Part shown: piece after piece, positions 23,374-33,624 of the stretch
How positions within the stretch are numbered: position 1 is the stretch's first letter
Layout: the number at the start of each line of letters is the position of its first letter
NCBI GenBank assembly: GCA_018894105.1
Contig: CM032123.1
Location: 2,233,001-2,297,000, forward strand
DNA: 64,000 bases
Direction: 5' to 3'
Source: Jacaranda mimosifolia
Taxonomy: Eukaryota > Streptophyta > Magnoliopsida > Lamiales > Bignoniaceae
The notes under the pieces: generated by a model
Told to the model about the DNA's origin: nothing
What the model saw: the letters and a program-made list of their open reading frames with translations, nothing else
The model's database searches: none
Made by a program: the position numbers and the translations under genes

Positions 23374-26300
23374 ATGGCGGTACGTGAGTCTCATACTGCA
23401 CTTGAATAGTAAGCTTATATTTGTTATTTTTGACCTTCTCATCTTCTAAATATTCATCTGGTTTTGGGTATATAGGTAGAGAAACTTCTTAAAGATGAGG
23501 CTACAGAAGAAAAGGGTGAGCGTGCCAGAATGGTGAGTCTTATATCATTTGTAGTAAAAGATTTTGGATCATTGTGCGATTATGGTGTGTCCACTAAAGA
23601 AACTCTGATGAAGCACTAGAAACATAAGAAGGCATCTATTAATTTCTGTACATACTATTATTTTCAAAGCATTTTGTTTGTATTCTGCTCATAATGTACC
23701 CAGATGTAATTTTCAGTTGATCAAGTTGTTTTTTATACTGACAACTAGGCTCTCTCTTTCTATATCAGGCCTCCTTTATTGGAGCCATGGCTATTGCGGA
23801 TTTGGTTAAGACAACCTTGGGACCTAAGGGGATGGTAAAAGAGTTTGTTTTCTAGATTATATTGCAGCTGGTTTAGAAAACTCTCTTTACCTTTCATTGT
23901 TTAATCATTAAATATTTTCTCCTTTTTAGGATAAGATTTTGCAATCCACTGGCAGAGGTCACAGCGTCACCGTTACAAATGATGGAGCAACCATCTTAAA
24001 GTCCCTGCACATTGACAACCCTGCTGCCAAAGTCCTTGTTGGTATCCTTGATGTTAAGTTATTTTTGTGTTCCTTGGCTTTAGTTTTAGCAAACTGTGCT
24101 ATCATCCTTGGTGAAGATTTATTTTGGTGGTCTTATTGGCCACTTCATCTAGATGCTATTTGTTTGAGGTGATGGTGGATGTTATGCTCAAAATTTTCTT
24201 TTGGTATGTAATATCGTTTCTATTACCGTTTTGTCCTGAAATGAGTTGAGATTCCATGGCAGGATCCAACTGTACCAAAACATGAAAAGGTCTAGCAATG
24301 TATTTCTACTATATATAATTTTGAATTAATACAATCAATAATAAAACTAGATGATTTGGCTTGAGAAGTAATTTTTTAAGATGGTGACTTGGGGATGAAA
24401 AATATAGAAATATACAGATTATGTTTCAATCCTTGGCAAGCCTTAAATTCATTGTCAGATATCTCAAAAGTTCAAGATGATGAAGTTGGTGATGGTACAA
24501 CTTCAGTTGTTGTGTTAGCCGGGGAGCTGTTGAGGGAGGCAGAGAAGCTGGTAAATGCCAAAATTCATCCAATGACTATCATTTCAGGTTTGTCTTATGT
24601 TTCTAAATTAACTCGTCTGCAATTGGATTTTTCCTTTATTGAGCACATCATAGGTGCTTCACATGAACTATAGAAAAGTACTTCAAATTCCTTTAACCCT
24701 CTCCATCAACCTGGTAAATGAAATAGTATAAGTGCTGAAATGATTTGATGGCTTTCATTGCATTAAGTTGTTCTCGTTTATTTATTTATCTATCTTGATC
24801 TCTCTTCTGCTCTTGCAGTGCCTCATGATAATAGTCAGTTTCAGTAGTTAAGACCTGTTTTGTAAACAAGTTGATTACATGTTTCATTGTTTCGCTGACT
24901 TTATATATAGCCATGTGAATACTATCATTTTCCTTCATAGACAATTGTATGAAGAGATCTATTTGGAGTCCTTCTCGTTGTAATTAGTATATTTTTTTGC
25001 GTATTCATCAGGGTACCGTATGGCAGCTGAATGTGCTAGAAATGCACTGCTGGAGAAGGTTGTGGATAATAAACTGGATGCAGGTGATTGTTGTTTATTC
25101 TTTCCTTCTCATTGTTGAATGCTGTATTTCTCCCCATGAGAAATTCATTATCTTGTACCATTCTTGGCACTCCATGGAACCCAATATTAAGCAGGCCATA
25201 CGGGTAAAAAAAAAAAAAAAAAAAAAAAAAGAAACATTTAGTTGGAGTGCATAAGATTTCACCTTCCACTATTTACCAGGGTGTTTGATTGTATACAAAT
25301 AATTGTTGGGTTTAATTTTGATCTTGTACTTCCAGAGAAATTCAAATCAGACTTGATGAAGATTGCAATGACTACTTTGAGTTCCAAAATTCTATCTCAG
25401 GACAAAGAACATTTTGCAACACTTGCTGTTGACGCGGTTATGAGGCTAAAGGTATGACCCTAATTTCTTTCTTCTAAGAGCATTCTCTGTCGGTAATGAG
25501 AAATTTGGCTGTTGTAATTGCCTGTCAAAAATAGTCACTTTTCATGTCATAATATCTCTGATTGATCTAATTAATAAGGTTGGAAATTACAGGGAAGTAC
25601 AAATTTGGAATCCATTCAAATCATAAAGAAGCCTGGAGGTTCACTAACAGATTCATTTTTAGATGAGGGGTGAGCCTACCTAACGTCTATGATACTTAAG
25701 TGCTTTTATCTACATAATCCATCTTTGTTTTTTCATTGTTTTTCTCCTATTGGAGGTTTCATGACACATATCTAAAGTGCAAGTCCACTTAACTGAAAAA
25801 CCAGGGAAAATCTGTTTATTCATGTGGATGTTTTATTTATTCCCTGTGGGGCATTCATTTTATATAATTGCTATGGGAACGTCCATGCAAGAAAGACCAT
25901 ATAAATGCTAAAAACAATCAATGAAAGAAGTCTGACACCATTTTAAGCTGGGATATTGTTTTTTCACGTTTAGCTTTTTGTTTTCGTTGAACTCTTGTTT
26001 TGTCTCATGTAATTGGGTGCAAAAAATGGTCCTAGCCAATTCTTCTTAAGGTTATATGTAGTTTGAAAAAATTTCAGTACTCTACATATTTGTTTCTTTC
26101 TACATCTTGATAATTTATCAAGATCACTCTGATCTATTTTCGTTGTGTTTGGTGGCTTTGTCATTTAATTTCTCTCTCTTTCTCTCTCCTTTCAGATTTA
26201 TTTTGGACAAAAAAATTGGTGTTGGCCAACCAAAACGTATAGAGAATGCAAAAATTTTGGTGGCAAATACCGCAATGGATACAGATAAAGTGAAGATTTA

Positions 26301-28210
26301 TGGGGCACGTGTTCGTGTTGATTCAATGGCTAAGGTTGCTGAGATTGAAACAGCTGAAAAGGAAAAGATGAGGGAGAAGGTGCAAAAGATTATTAATCAC
26401 GGGATAAACTGCTTTGTTAACCGACAGTTGATCTACAATTTCCCAGAGGAACTATTTGCTGATGCTGGAGTACTCGCAATCGAGCATGCTGATTTTGATG
26501 GTATTGAGCGGCTGGCTCTTGTTACTGGTGGTGACATTGCATCAACTTTTGATAATCCAGAGTCAGTTAAGCTTGGACACTGCAAGCTCATTGAAGAAAT
26601 TATGATTGGCGAGGACAAGTTAATCCACTTTTCTGGGGTTGAAATGGGTCAGGCATGTACAATCGTATTGAGAGGCGCAAGGTATCTTTTACAATAATTG
26701 ATCTAAATTCTCTTTTTCTTCCAGTGGTTATCATGATCATTGTTGCATCTTGTTTGGGGATATACATTTTGGATTGTTGTCAGATTCATGATATAAAGAA
26801 AACTATAGCTATCTATTTAATCTGGTCCATCATAAAAAAGATAAAGAGTTTTATTTCTTTTAGTCGTATTAACTTAAAGGCCAAAACAAGAAAGAAGGAT
26901 CACAAAAACAGAATTATAAAAGGACCTTGAGTTTGACTTAACACAGTTGTCTCCATTTATCTGGGAATATTTTTTGAGTCCCACCAATAATTATTGCTTT
27001 TCAATTGTTCGCCTTGGGTTGAGAAAGTCGTTCCTAGGAATCTTGTTGATGGTTCCCAGCTTGTCTGAACCTTTTAGGTATGGTTTTAGTGGCAACTCAT
27101 CTGCTAGTCACTGTTTAATGCCTACCAATTTGGAATATAACTATGTTTGTAATTATGAACATGTGTCAATCCTGTTAAATAGCTGGATCATCCATATCAT
27201 TAGGCTCTTTCATATCATAATTTGGTTAATTAAGTTCATGCTTTTAGTATTTAATATTTCCATCTTTTTTTCAATAGAGAATCTTAGGTTTTACATCTTT
27301 TTGTCTCGAAAATATTTGATATCTGGAATTCATGTATTCTCTTCTACTGGCAGCCCTCATATGTTGGATGAAGCTGAAAGATCTCTGCATGATGCCTTAT
27401 GCGTTCTATCACAGACAGTAAATGACAGCAGGGTTCTGCTTGGAGGTGGATGGCCTGAGTTGGTAATGGCAAAGGCAGTTGATGAACTGGCCAGGAAGAC
27501 CCCTGGGAAAAGATCTCATGCCATTGAAGCTTTTTCACGGGCACTTGTGGCCATTCCTACTATTATTGCAGACAATGCTGGTTTGGACAGTGCTGAATTG
27601 ATTTCTCAACTTCGTGCAGAGCACTACAAGGAGGGAAACAATGCAGGAATTGATGTCATCTCTGGATCTGTAAGTAAATCTTCTTAAATTGCAAAAGTAA
27701 ACTTGTTCTGTTCTTTTCTCTTGTTGCATTTTGGGTATCAATTCAAACGTCATACTGACAAAGTTGCAGGGAAATATATTATTGGGCAATTCCACCTTAT
27801 TGGTTATACCATCCGTTTTATGACACCAAAGCCAGTGGGAATGGATAGAAAATCAACTCGTACTTTATTTTCAGGAAGCATGTTGTTGTTGTTGTTGTTG
27901 TTTTTTTTTTCGGTGGAGCAACATAGTTTATAATTTTTACTAAAAACTGGGGTGTGGGTATGGGCTTTCTCATCCTATATGTCTTTTGTAGTGCAAGATG
28001 GTTTCCGAATTTCTTGGTCATTACATGATCCTTATCTGATGGCTTTCTTTTATTCTCCTGCAGGTTGGGGATATGGCAGAGCTAGGGATATCCGAGTCAT
28101 TCAAAGTGAAGCAGGCTGTACTGCTCTCAGCAACTGAAGCAGCCGAGATGATTCTAAGGGTTGATGAAATTATCACTTGTGCCCCGCGGAGGAGAGAAGA
28201 CAGAATGTGA
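23374..28210 (+). CDS. CCT2: T-complex protein 1 subunit beta (CCT2)
   Basis: Beta subunit of the eight-subunit cytosolic chaperonin TRiC/CCT, which folds actin, tubulin and other proteins using ATP. Exons: 23374-23379, 23476-23532, 23769-23834, 23930-24041, 24459-24587, 25012-25083, 25336-25451, 25593-25669, 26196-26681, 27354-27669, 28064-28210. Joined they give 527 residues, the standard length. Group II chaperonin motifs are all present: TLGPKGMDK, NDGATIL, the ATP-site [24 protein letters not shown], and the C-terminal [16 protein letters not shown]. The first coding exon is only 6 bases (ATGGCG); it is supported by the frame-preserving join to GTAGAGAAACTTC and by the beta-subunit N-terminus [25 protein letters not shown] pattern. 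Intron 4 looks U12-type. Very secure identification. Confidence 0.95.
24042..24458 (+). other. U12-type GT-AG intron of CCT2
   Basis: The intron opens GTATCCTTG, matching the strict minor-spliceosome 5' site. GCCTTAAAT at 24440-24448 resembles the U12 branch site, with the branch A about 12 bases before the AG at 24457-24458. The join restores Val-Asp-Ile-Ser-Lys in frame. The other CCT2 introns have ordinary U2-type donors. Confidence 0.8.
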
Positions 28211-29414
28211 AGTCATATTTAAGGTTTGCAACAAGATTAATGCGTTAAAAGCCTGTTGCTGATCAGTGCAGTCTTCTGAATATGTATGGACAATGAATGT
28301 CGACCAACATGCTGTGTGGTCTATGCATTTCAAAATTGAGAAGATGTCGTGGCATATTGGCATTTCAATTTTGTTCTAAATTGAAACAAGATCATTTTTT
28401 ATCGTTTGGTCGCAGGTGGCTCGATACATTTTGTATTTGATAATTCCTCTTTTTATTGAAGTTTGGAAGTTCATGTATTAGCCAGCAGTGTTTTCTGTGT
28501 GCAAATCAACCGTGCTGAGTTAGGGATTGGGTTCTGTCAAGCCCATGAAATGGATGTTTGTATGCTCTCTATATACAAAAATCAAAATTTGAAATACTTC
28601 TAGTGAAAGATAGTGTTATTACAATATTACTATGTTTGAGGCTCTCTCTCATAGGATTAATTTTGTTGGGATGATAAGGTGAGATATAGTGTTTTTTTCT
28701 TACATTATCATTCGTTTGATTAGAGTGATAATAAACATTCAAATCCGTATAAGTATTAAAAGTTTGTGTTTATATATGCAATTCTTATGATAAAATAATG
28801 TCTTTTTCATGAATTTATCTATCATGTCAATCAAATTATATAACAATGATAAAATATCATATAGTAAATAATCATGAGATGACTTAGAAACTCAACCAAA
28901 CTAGCTCATAGAATTTTGTATGTGTGATCTTTATCATCAACTGATGAGAAGGTCCCATGAAATAGAGGAAAATGACGTCATCGCACTCCTTGCCATCCAA
29001 AGGGGCCCAGGGGATGGATCCAGCGTAGCAAAGCGATGATCCTAAAGGAAATTCTTCACCGATAGAGATCAAGAGACGATCATCTCAAAGTGCATCATAA
29101 CATATATGCAACACCTCGATATCTGGGAAGGCAATTCAACTGGGAGTTAAGAGGATCAGTTTCATAATATTTTTGTCGTAAAACTTAATCATTTAGGTCA
29201 AATTAATACCTAAAAAGAAACTAATTTAATTTCTTAGTCGAATTTAGTTTTACGTATTTAGATAATCCTTGAAGCAATCTTTTCTTCCGTAAAATTTGAT
29301 GTTTAGCCCAATGCCCCATCTCAAAGGTCAAGTTTAATGTTCAATGACAATAATCAATAGTATAACAGAAAAAGAAGAATAAAATTCAAATTAGGGACAA
29401 ACCATCCAACTAGG
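28211..29414. other. Intergenic region between CCT2 and the BBE array
   Basis: The CCT2 3' flank is followed by a MITE at 28651-28910 and about 500 bases with no recognisable feature. The left edge of the first BBE repeat unit is at about 29415. Confidence 0.55.
28651..28910 (-). mobile_element. MITE related to 11198-11645
   Basis: Matches the reverse complement of the element at 11198-11645 at both ends and inside (for example ACATTATCATTCGTTTGAT and AATCATGAGATGACTTAGAA). It is shorter, so one copy carries an internal deletion or insertion. Confidence 0.55.
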
Positions 29415-29516
29415 TGTAATTGATAAACTCTTTCAATGGAAATTGGACTTTTTGGCAAGAACCAAGTGTAACCAACATCAATGGAGAATGTACTGATTTA
29501 AAGTGTCAAACTTTAG

Positions 29517-29623
29517 TCCAGTGTCTTGTAGTTCAAGTGACATTAGTCTTCTTTATTATGTGGGAGGTCTCGTGTTCGACTCGAATGGACGCCGTTTCTC
29601 TTAAAAATAAATAAATAAATAAT
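29517..29623 (+). repeat. tRNA-derived SINE with 14-bp target duplication
   Basis: A-box TAGTTCAAGTG and B-box GTTCGACTC both match the pol III consensus, and the tail is (AAAT)n. Perfect 14-bp repeats GTGTCAAACTTTAG flank it at 29503-29516 and 29624-29637. Units B and C carry a single uninterrupted copy of this site (near 33985 and 38918), so the insertion is defined to the base. Confidence 0.9.
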
Positions 29624-29864
29624 GTGTCAAACTTTAGTTATTAAATACATAAATATAATTGGTTTGGTCATTTGACCTACATCCACGAATAAAATCTCAA
29701 TGAGTTGGAACATTTGTGTTGCTCTCTTTCTTACTATTGCATTATATAATCCTATATTTATCTATGTGAATTATAGTGAGAAAAAGAAGAATAAATGAAA
29801 AAAAAAAGTTACAATTAAACTTAATTTTAGAGGTATCACATTAATTAATTATTTAAAATTGTTG

Positions 29865-30900
29865 TGGTCTATATCAAATACAACTTTGATTATTAACACA
29901 AGGAGTTAGAGAAATATTTACAAATGAAAATTCAAAATTTATCTTTAGAAAGTTGACTTCTATTAGCATTTTATTCGATGATTGAATTATGTACTTGTGA
30001 CTGTGAGTTAGCTGGTCGATGAAAGCAATCTCAAAAAGCCTTCACGATGAGTCAATAATATAATTAAATTGTGGTGGTTTTATATCAAGCACAACTTTAA
30101 TTATTAATATAAGGAGTACTGAAGAAATATTTACCAAAAGATATTTCAAAGTTTATTTTTAGATAGTTGACATCTTTTAGCATTTTATCCAGTAATTTAA
30201 ATATTTACGAACAAAGTACATAACATATTTATAATAATTCAATAACATAATTAAATCGCTGTAGTCTTATTTCAAGTACCATTTTAATTATCAACATAAG
30301 TAGTACTAAAGAAACGTTAATCAAATGATGACTTGAAATTCATCTTTAGAAAGTTGACTTCTTTTAGCATTTTATCCAGCGATTTAGGTATCCCTCAGTT
30401 AATTGCCAGCCCAACCATGTAGAAATAATGTTGTGGTCCTATAATAAGTACATCTTTAATTATTAAAACAAGGAGTACTAAAGAAATATTTACCACATGA
30501 TAACTCAAAATTTATAGTTAGAAAATGAAATCTTTTAGCATTTCATGCAGTAATTTAGGAATTCCTGAGTAGACTTCTGTATTCCTAATTTAGGTTTGTC
30601 TGGGTCAACACTAAGCTACTAGCACCAAATAATTTGCAGTTTAAAATTCTCTATTCCATTTCATATTCCATATCTTATTTTATTTCATGAATATATGACT
30701 TGTGTAATAAATATTTCTTTATAAAAATAATTAATTAAGAATAAGATATAATTAGTGTGAATACAATAAGTTGGAATAAGAGATATAATAGAAAATGAAA
30801 TTCTAAAGAAATATTTATTAAAACAAGGAATACTAAAGAAATATTTACCACATGATAATTCAAAATTTATCATTAGAAAAATGAATGTTTTACTATTTCA
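29865..30900 (+). repeat. Degenerate tandem repeats of about 180-205 bp
   Basis: Each monomer has the same order: GTGGTCTTATATCAAGTACA, TTTAATTATTAACA, AAGGAGT, GAGAAATATTTACC, then TAGAAAGTTGACTTCTTTTA and CATTTTATCCAGTAATTTA. Copies begin near 29865, 30071, 30252 and 30431, with a partial one near 30815. Shorter versions occur in units B (34240-34660, 35100-35240) and C (39160-39552, 46774-47100). A second repeated block (about 30575-30800 and 30935-31180) lies just downstream. Confidence 0.75.
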
Positions 30901-31262
30901 TTTAGTAATTTAGGTATTTTTGAGTAGGATTTTGTGTTTCTTATTTAGGTTTGTTAGGATCAACACTAAGCTACCAGCACCAAACAATTTGCAGTTTAAA
31001 ATTCTCTATTCAATTTCTTATTTTATCGCCCATTTTATTCCATGAATATATGACTTGTGTATTAAATATTTTTTTACAAAAATAATTAATTACTAATCAA
31101 ATATAGTACTTAATACGAACACAATAAATTGGAATAGGAGATATAATAGAAAATAAAATAGAGGATCGAAAGTGAATAATTTGAGAATTTTTTCGATCGT
31201 TCTAGATTAAAATACTGCCAAAACCACCAAATTTCATCTTGACTCTCTTAAAGTATACATGC

Positions 31263-31263
31263 G

Positions 31264-31294
<31 letters not shown>

Positions 31295-31340
31295 CTATCT
31301 ATCTATCTATCTATATGTGTGTGTGTATATATGTATATAT
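31263..31340 (+). repeat. Compound microsatellite
   Basis: Consecutive (CT)n, (AT)n, (CTAT)n and (GT)n runs about 540 bases upstream of the TATA box of BBE copy 1. The matching place in unit B has only a short remnant (about 35508), and in unit C a (TC)n run (about 47453). Confidence 0.85.
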
Positions 31341-31884
31341 ATTTGAGAGTTGTGAATTTACTTGAATAATTCAAGATAAGTTTCAACTCCTTTTCTGTCT
31401 AGTTCAAAAACTCGTTCAAACTCAAAGTTGATAATATGATGAAGTCTAATTCAAATGGTTAAGATTGAAGCCCAAAAACTTTTAAATATGTTGAACTTTT
31501 GTTCTGTTTTTTTTAAGATAACATTACAAATGACAAAAATTATTTGCGTTGATCAATGTCAAACTAATTGGTGATTATTTTGATGTGTTAAACCCTTTCC
31601 CAGTGATCACATCCTAAGTGAGGAAAAAAGCATATTGGATAATAAGTGTGTTTTTATATCTCAATATGCTTTTAAAAAAAATCATGAAGTCTTGACAACT
31701 TCAAAAAATTTTATTGGGGCAGTTAATACTAACATATTATTCCATAGAGTTAGGGTTTGAAATATAGAGAAAAGAAGTGTTTTCACTACTCTACCATTCG
31801 GTCAATTTTGTTCCTACCAAATTTTTTCTTAAACTTGAAAAGGACAAACGCAGATGAAATCTACAATTTACAACACTGCTGACA

Positions 31885-31893
31885 CTATAAATA
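31885..31893 (+). promoter_or_regulatory. TATA box of BBE copy 1
   Basis: CTATAAATA lies 42-50 bases before the ATG at 31935 and downstream of an earlier ATG at 31854. This shows that the 31854 ATG is outside the transcript. Confidence 0.75.
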
Positions 31894-31934
31894 CTCCAAC
31901 ACAAAAAACTCAATCCTTTAGCACAGCCAAAAAA

Positions 31935-33524
31935 ATGAAGATTCCAAGAGTTCTACTAGTTTTCAATGTCTGCATTCTTTTTTCAGTATCATGCATTGCT
32001 CAGTCTCAGAGCCCTGAGAAATTTCTCCACTGTGTGGAGTCTCAGGGCTCAACTTCAATCTCTGGAGTGATTTACAGCCCGGAAAACTCATCATACTCTC
32101 CCATATTTCTCTCCTCCATTCAAAACATTCGATTTGTGTCACCTTCCATGCCCAAGCCTTCATTTATTGTCACCCCTTTGCAGGAGTCTCAAATCCAGGC
32201 CGTTGTTTTATGCTCAAAAGCCAATGGTTTCCAAATTCGAACCCGGTCTGGAGGCCATGATTATGAAGGACTTTCTTATTCTTCTAGGGTCCCGTTTGTC
32301 TTAATTGATTTGAAAAATCTCTCATCTGTGAGAATTGATGTTGAAAATAGAGCTGCATGGGTCGGGGGAGGGGTGCTCTTAGGTGAAATGTATTATCAGA
32401 TTGCACAAAAGAGTCGAAATCTTGGCTTTCCAGCTGGAGCTTGTCCCACTGTGGGAGTTGGTGGGCACTTCAGCGGAGGAGGGTATGGGCAATTATCGAG
32501 AAAATATGGCCTGTCTGCTGATAATATACTTGATGCAAGAATTATCAATGCTAATGGAGAAATTCTTGACAGAAAATTAATGGGAGAGGATCTTTTCTGG
32601 GCTATAAGAGGTGGAGGGGCCGCCAGTTTTGGAGTGGTCTTGGCCTGGAAAATCAGTTTGGTTCAAGTTCCAGAAAATGTCACTGTTTTTACAGTTTCCA
32701 GGACCCTGGAACAAAACGCGACCAATCTGGTTCATCGCTGGCAATATATTGCAGACAAACTTGATCGCGATTTATTCATTGGTGTCATTATAACACGTCT
32801 GAATCAGACGGGGAAAACGACGATTCAGGCTACGTTTAACTCGCTTTTTCTGGGAAAAACTGACAGGTTGCTTGTGTTGATGCAAGAAAGTTTTCCAGAG
32901 TTGGGATTGGTGAAGGAAGACTGCAGGGAAATGAGCTATATTGAATCAGTCCTGTATGTTTCTGGTCTTCCGGATGGATCAACACTTGAAGATTTACTGG
33001 GAAGAAATCCTATGCCCCGGACATATTATAAAGCTAAATCAGATTATGTGACTTTTCCTATTCCAAAAAATGCTTTGGAAGGGCTGTGGCAGTTTTTCTA
33101 CGAGGATGAAGCTGAGGCCGCTCAGCTGATCTTCTCACCATATGGTGGAAGAATGGCTGAAATTCCTGAATCAGAAATCCCTTTTCCTCATAGAGCTGGC
33201 AACTTATATGATATCCACTATTTGGTTTATTGGGATGAAGAGGGAGAGCATAAGGTGGGTGATCAGAGGTATATCAATTGGATCAGAAGGCTTTACAAGT
33301 ACATAATTCCATATGTTTCCAAGAATCCTAGAGCTGCATATTTGAACTATAGGGGCTTGGATTTGGGAGTGAATAATGAAGGCAATACAAGCTATGCACA
33401 AGCAAGTTCTTGGGGCATTAAGTATTTCAAGAACAATTTTCTAAGGCTGGTTCATGTGAAGACTAAAGTTGATCCAGGAAATTTCTTCAGAAATGAACAA
33501 AGCATTCCCATCTTTTCTACCTAA
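31935..33524 (+). CDS. Berberine bridge enzyme-like FAD oxidase, copy 1
   Basis: Secreted flavoprotein (529 residues, intronless) of the BBE-like family, which oxidises alcohols, sugars or alkaloids. Residues 1-22 form a signal peptide. The FAD domain includes RSGGHDYEG, with His108 for the 8-alpha-histidyl bond, and ACPTVGVGGHFSGGG, with Cys170 for the 6-S-cysteinyl bond. The BBE C-terminal segment NYRGLDLG is near the end. Val173 fills the position that sets oxygen access in AtBBE-like proteins, suggesting a true oxidase. At the active-site positions of AtBBE-like 15, Tyr110, Tyr184 and Tyr472 are kept, but Lys and Gln are Asp426 and His428. The open frame extends up to an ATG at 31854; I use 31935 because the TATA box lies between them and the upstream ATG is out of frame in copy 2. 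Substrate unknown. Confidence 0.9.
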   Translation: MKIPRVLLVFNVCILFSVSCIAQSQSPEKFLHCVESQGSTSISGVIYSPENSSYSPIFLSSIQNIRFVSPSMPKPSFIVTPLQESQIQAVVLCSKANGFQIRTRSGGHDYEGLSYSSRVPFVLIDLKNLSSVRIDVENRAAWVGGGVLLGEMYYQIAQKSRNLGFPAGACPTVGVGGHFSGGGYGQLSRKYGLSADNILDARIINANGEILDRKLMGEDLFWAIRGGGAASFGVVLAWKISLVQVPENVTVFTVSRTLEQNATNLVHRWQYIADKLDRDLFIGVIITRLNQTGKTTIQATFNSLFLGKTDRLLVLMQESFPELGLVKEDCREMSYIESVLYVSGLPDGSTLEDLLGRNPMPRTYYKAKSDYVTFPIPKNALEGLWQFFYEDEAEAAQLIFSPYGGRMAEIPESEIPFPHRAGNLYDIHYLVYWDEEGEHKVGDQRYINWIRRLYKYIIPYVSKNPRAAYLNYRGLDLGVNNEGNTSYAQASSWGIKYFKNNFLRLVHVKTKVDPGNFFRNEQSIPIFST

Positions 33525-33618
33525 TACTAGAAGATGGCCGAGGGTTCTACCCTTGGCAAGGGATCAAGTTTGTGCCCAAGAAATAATCGTCGTCCATCCA
33601 TTTCATCATTGAATGATC

Positions 33619-33624
33619 AATAAA
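33619..33624 (+). terminator. Polyadenylation signal of BBE copy 1
   Basis: AATAAA, 95 bases after the stop codon. Copy 3 keeps it (52822-52827), while copy 2 has AACAAA at the matching place and may use a nearby AATAAA at about 38620. Confidence 0.5.

Noticed and set aside
26682..27353. CCT2 intron 9 (GTATCTTTT) as a third U12 intron
   Set aside because: The donor has a mismatch at a key U12 position, and there is no CCTTAAC-like branch site before the acceptor.
31854..31934. Upstream ATG extending BBE copy 1 by 27 residues
   Set aside because: The TATA box at 31885 lies downstream of it, the extension is not a signal peptide, and it is out of frame in copy 2.
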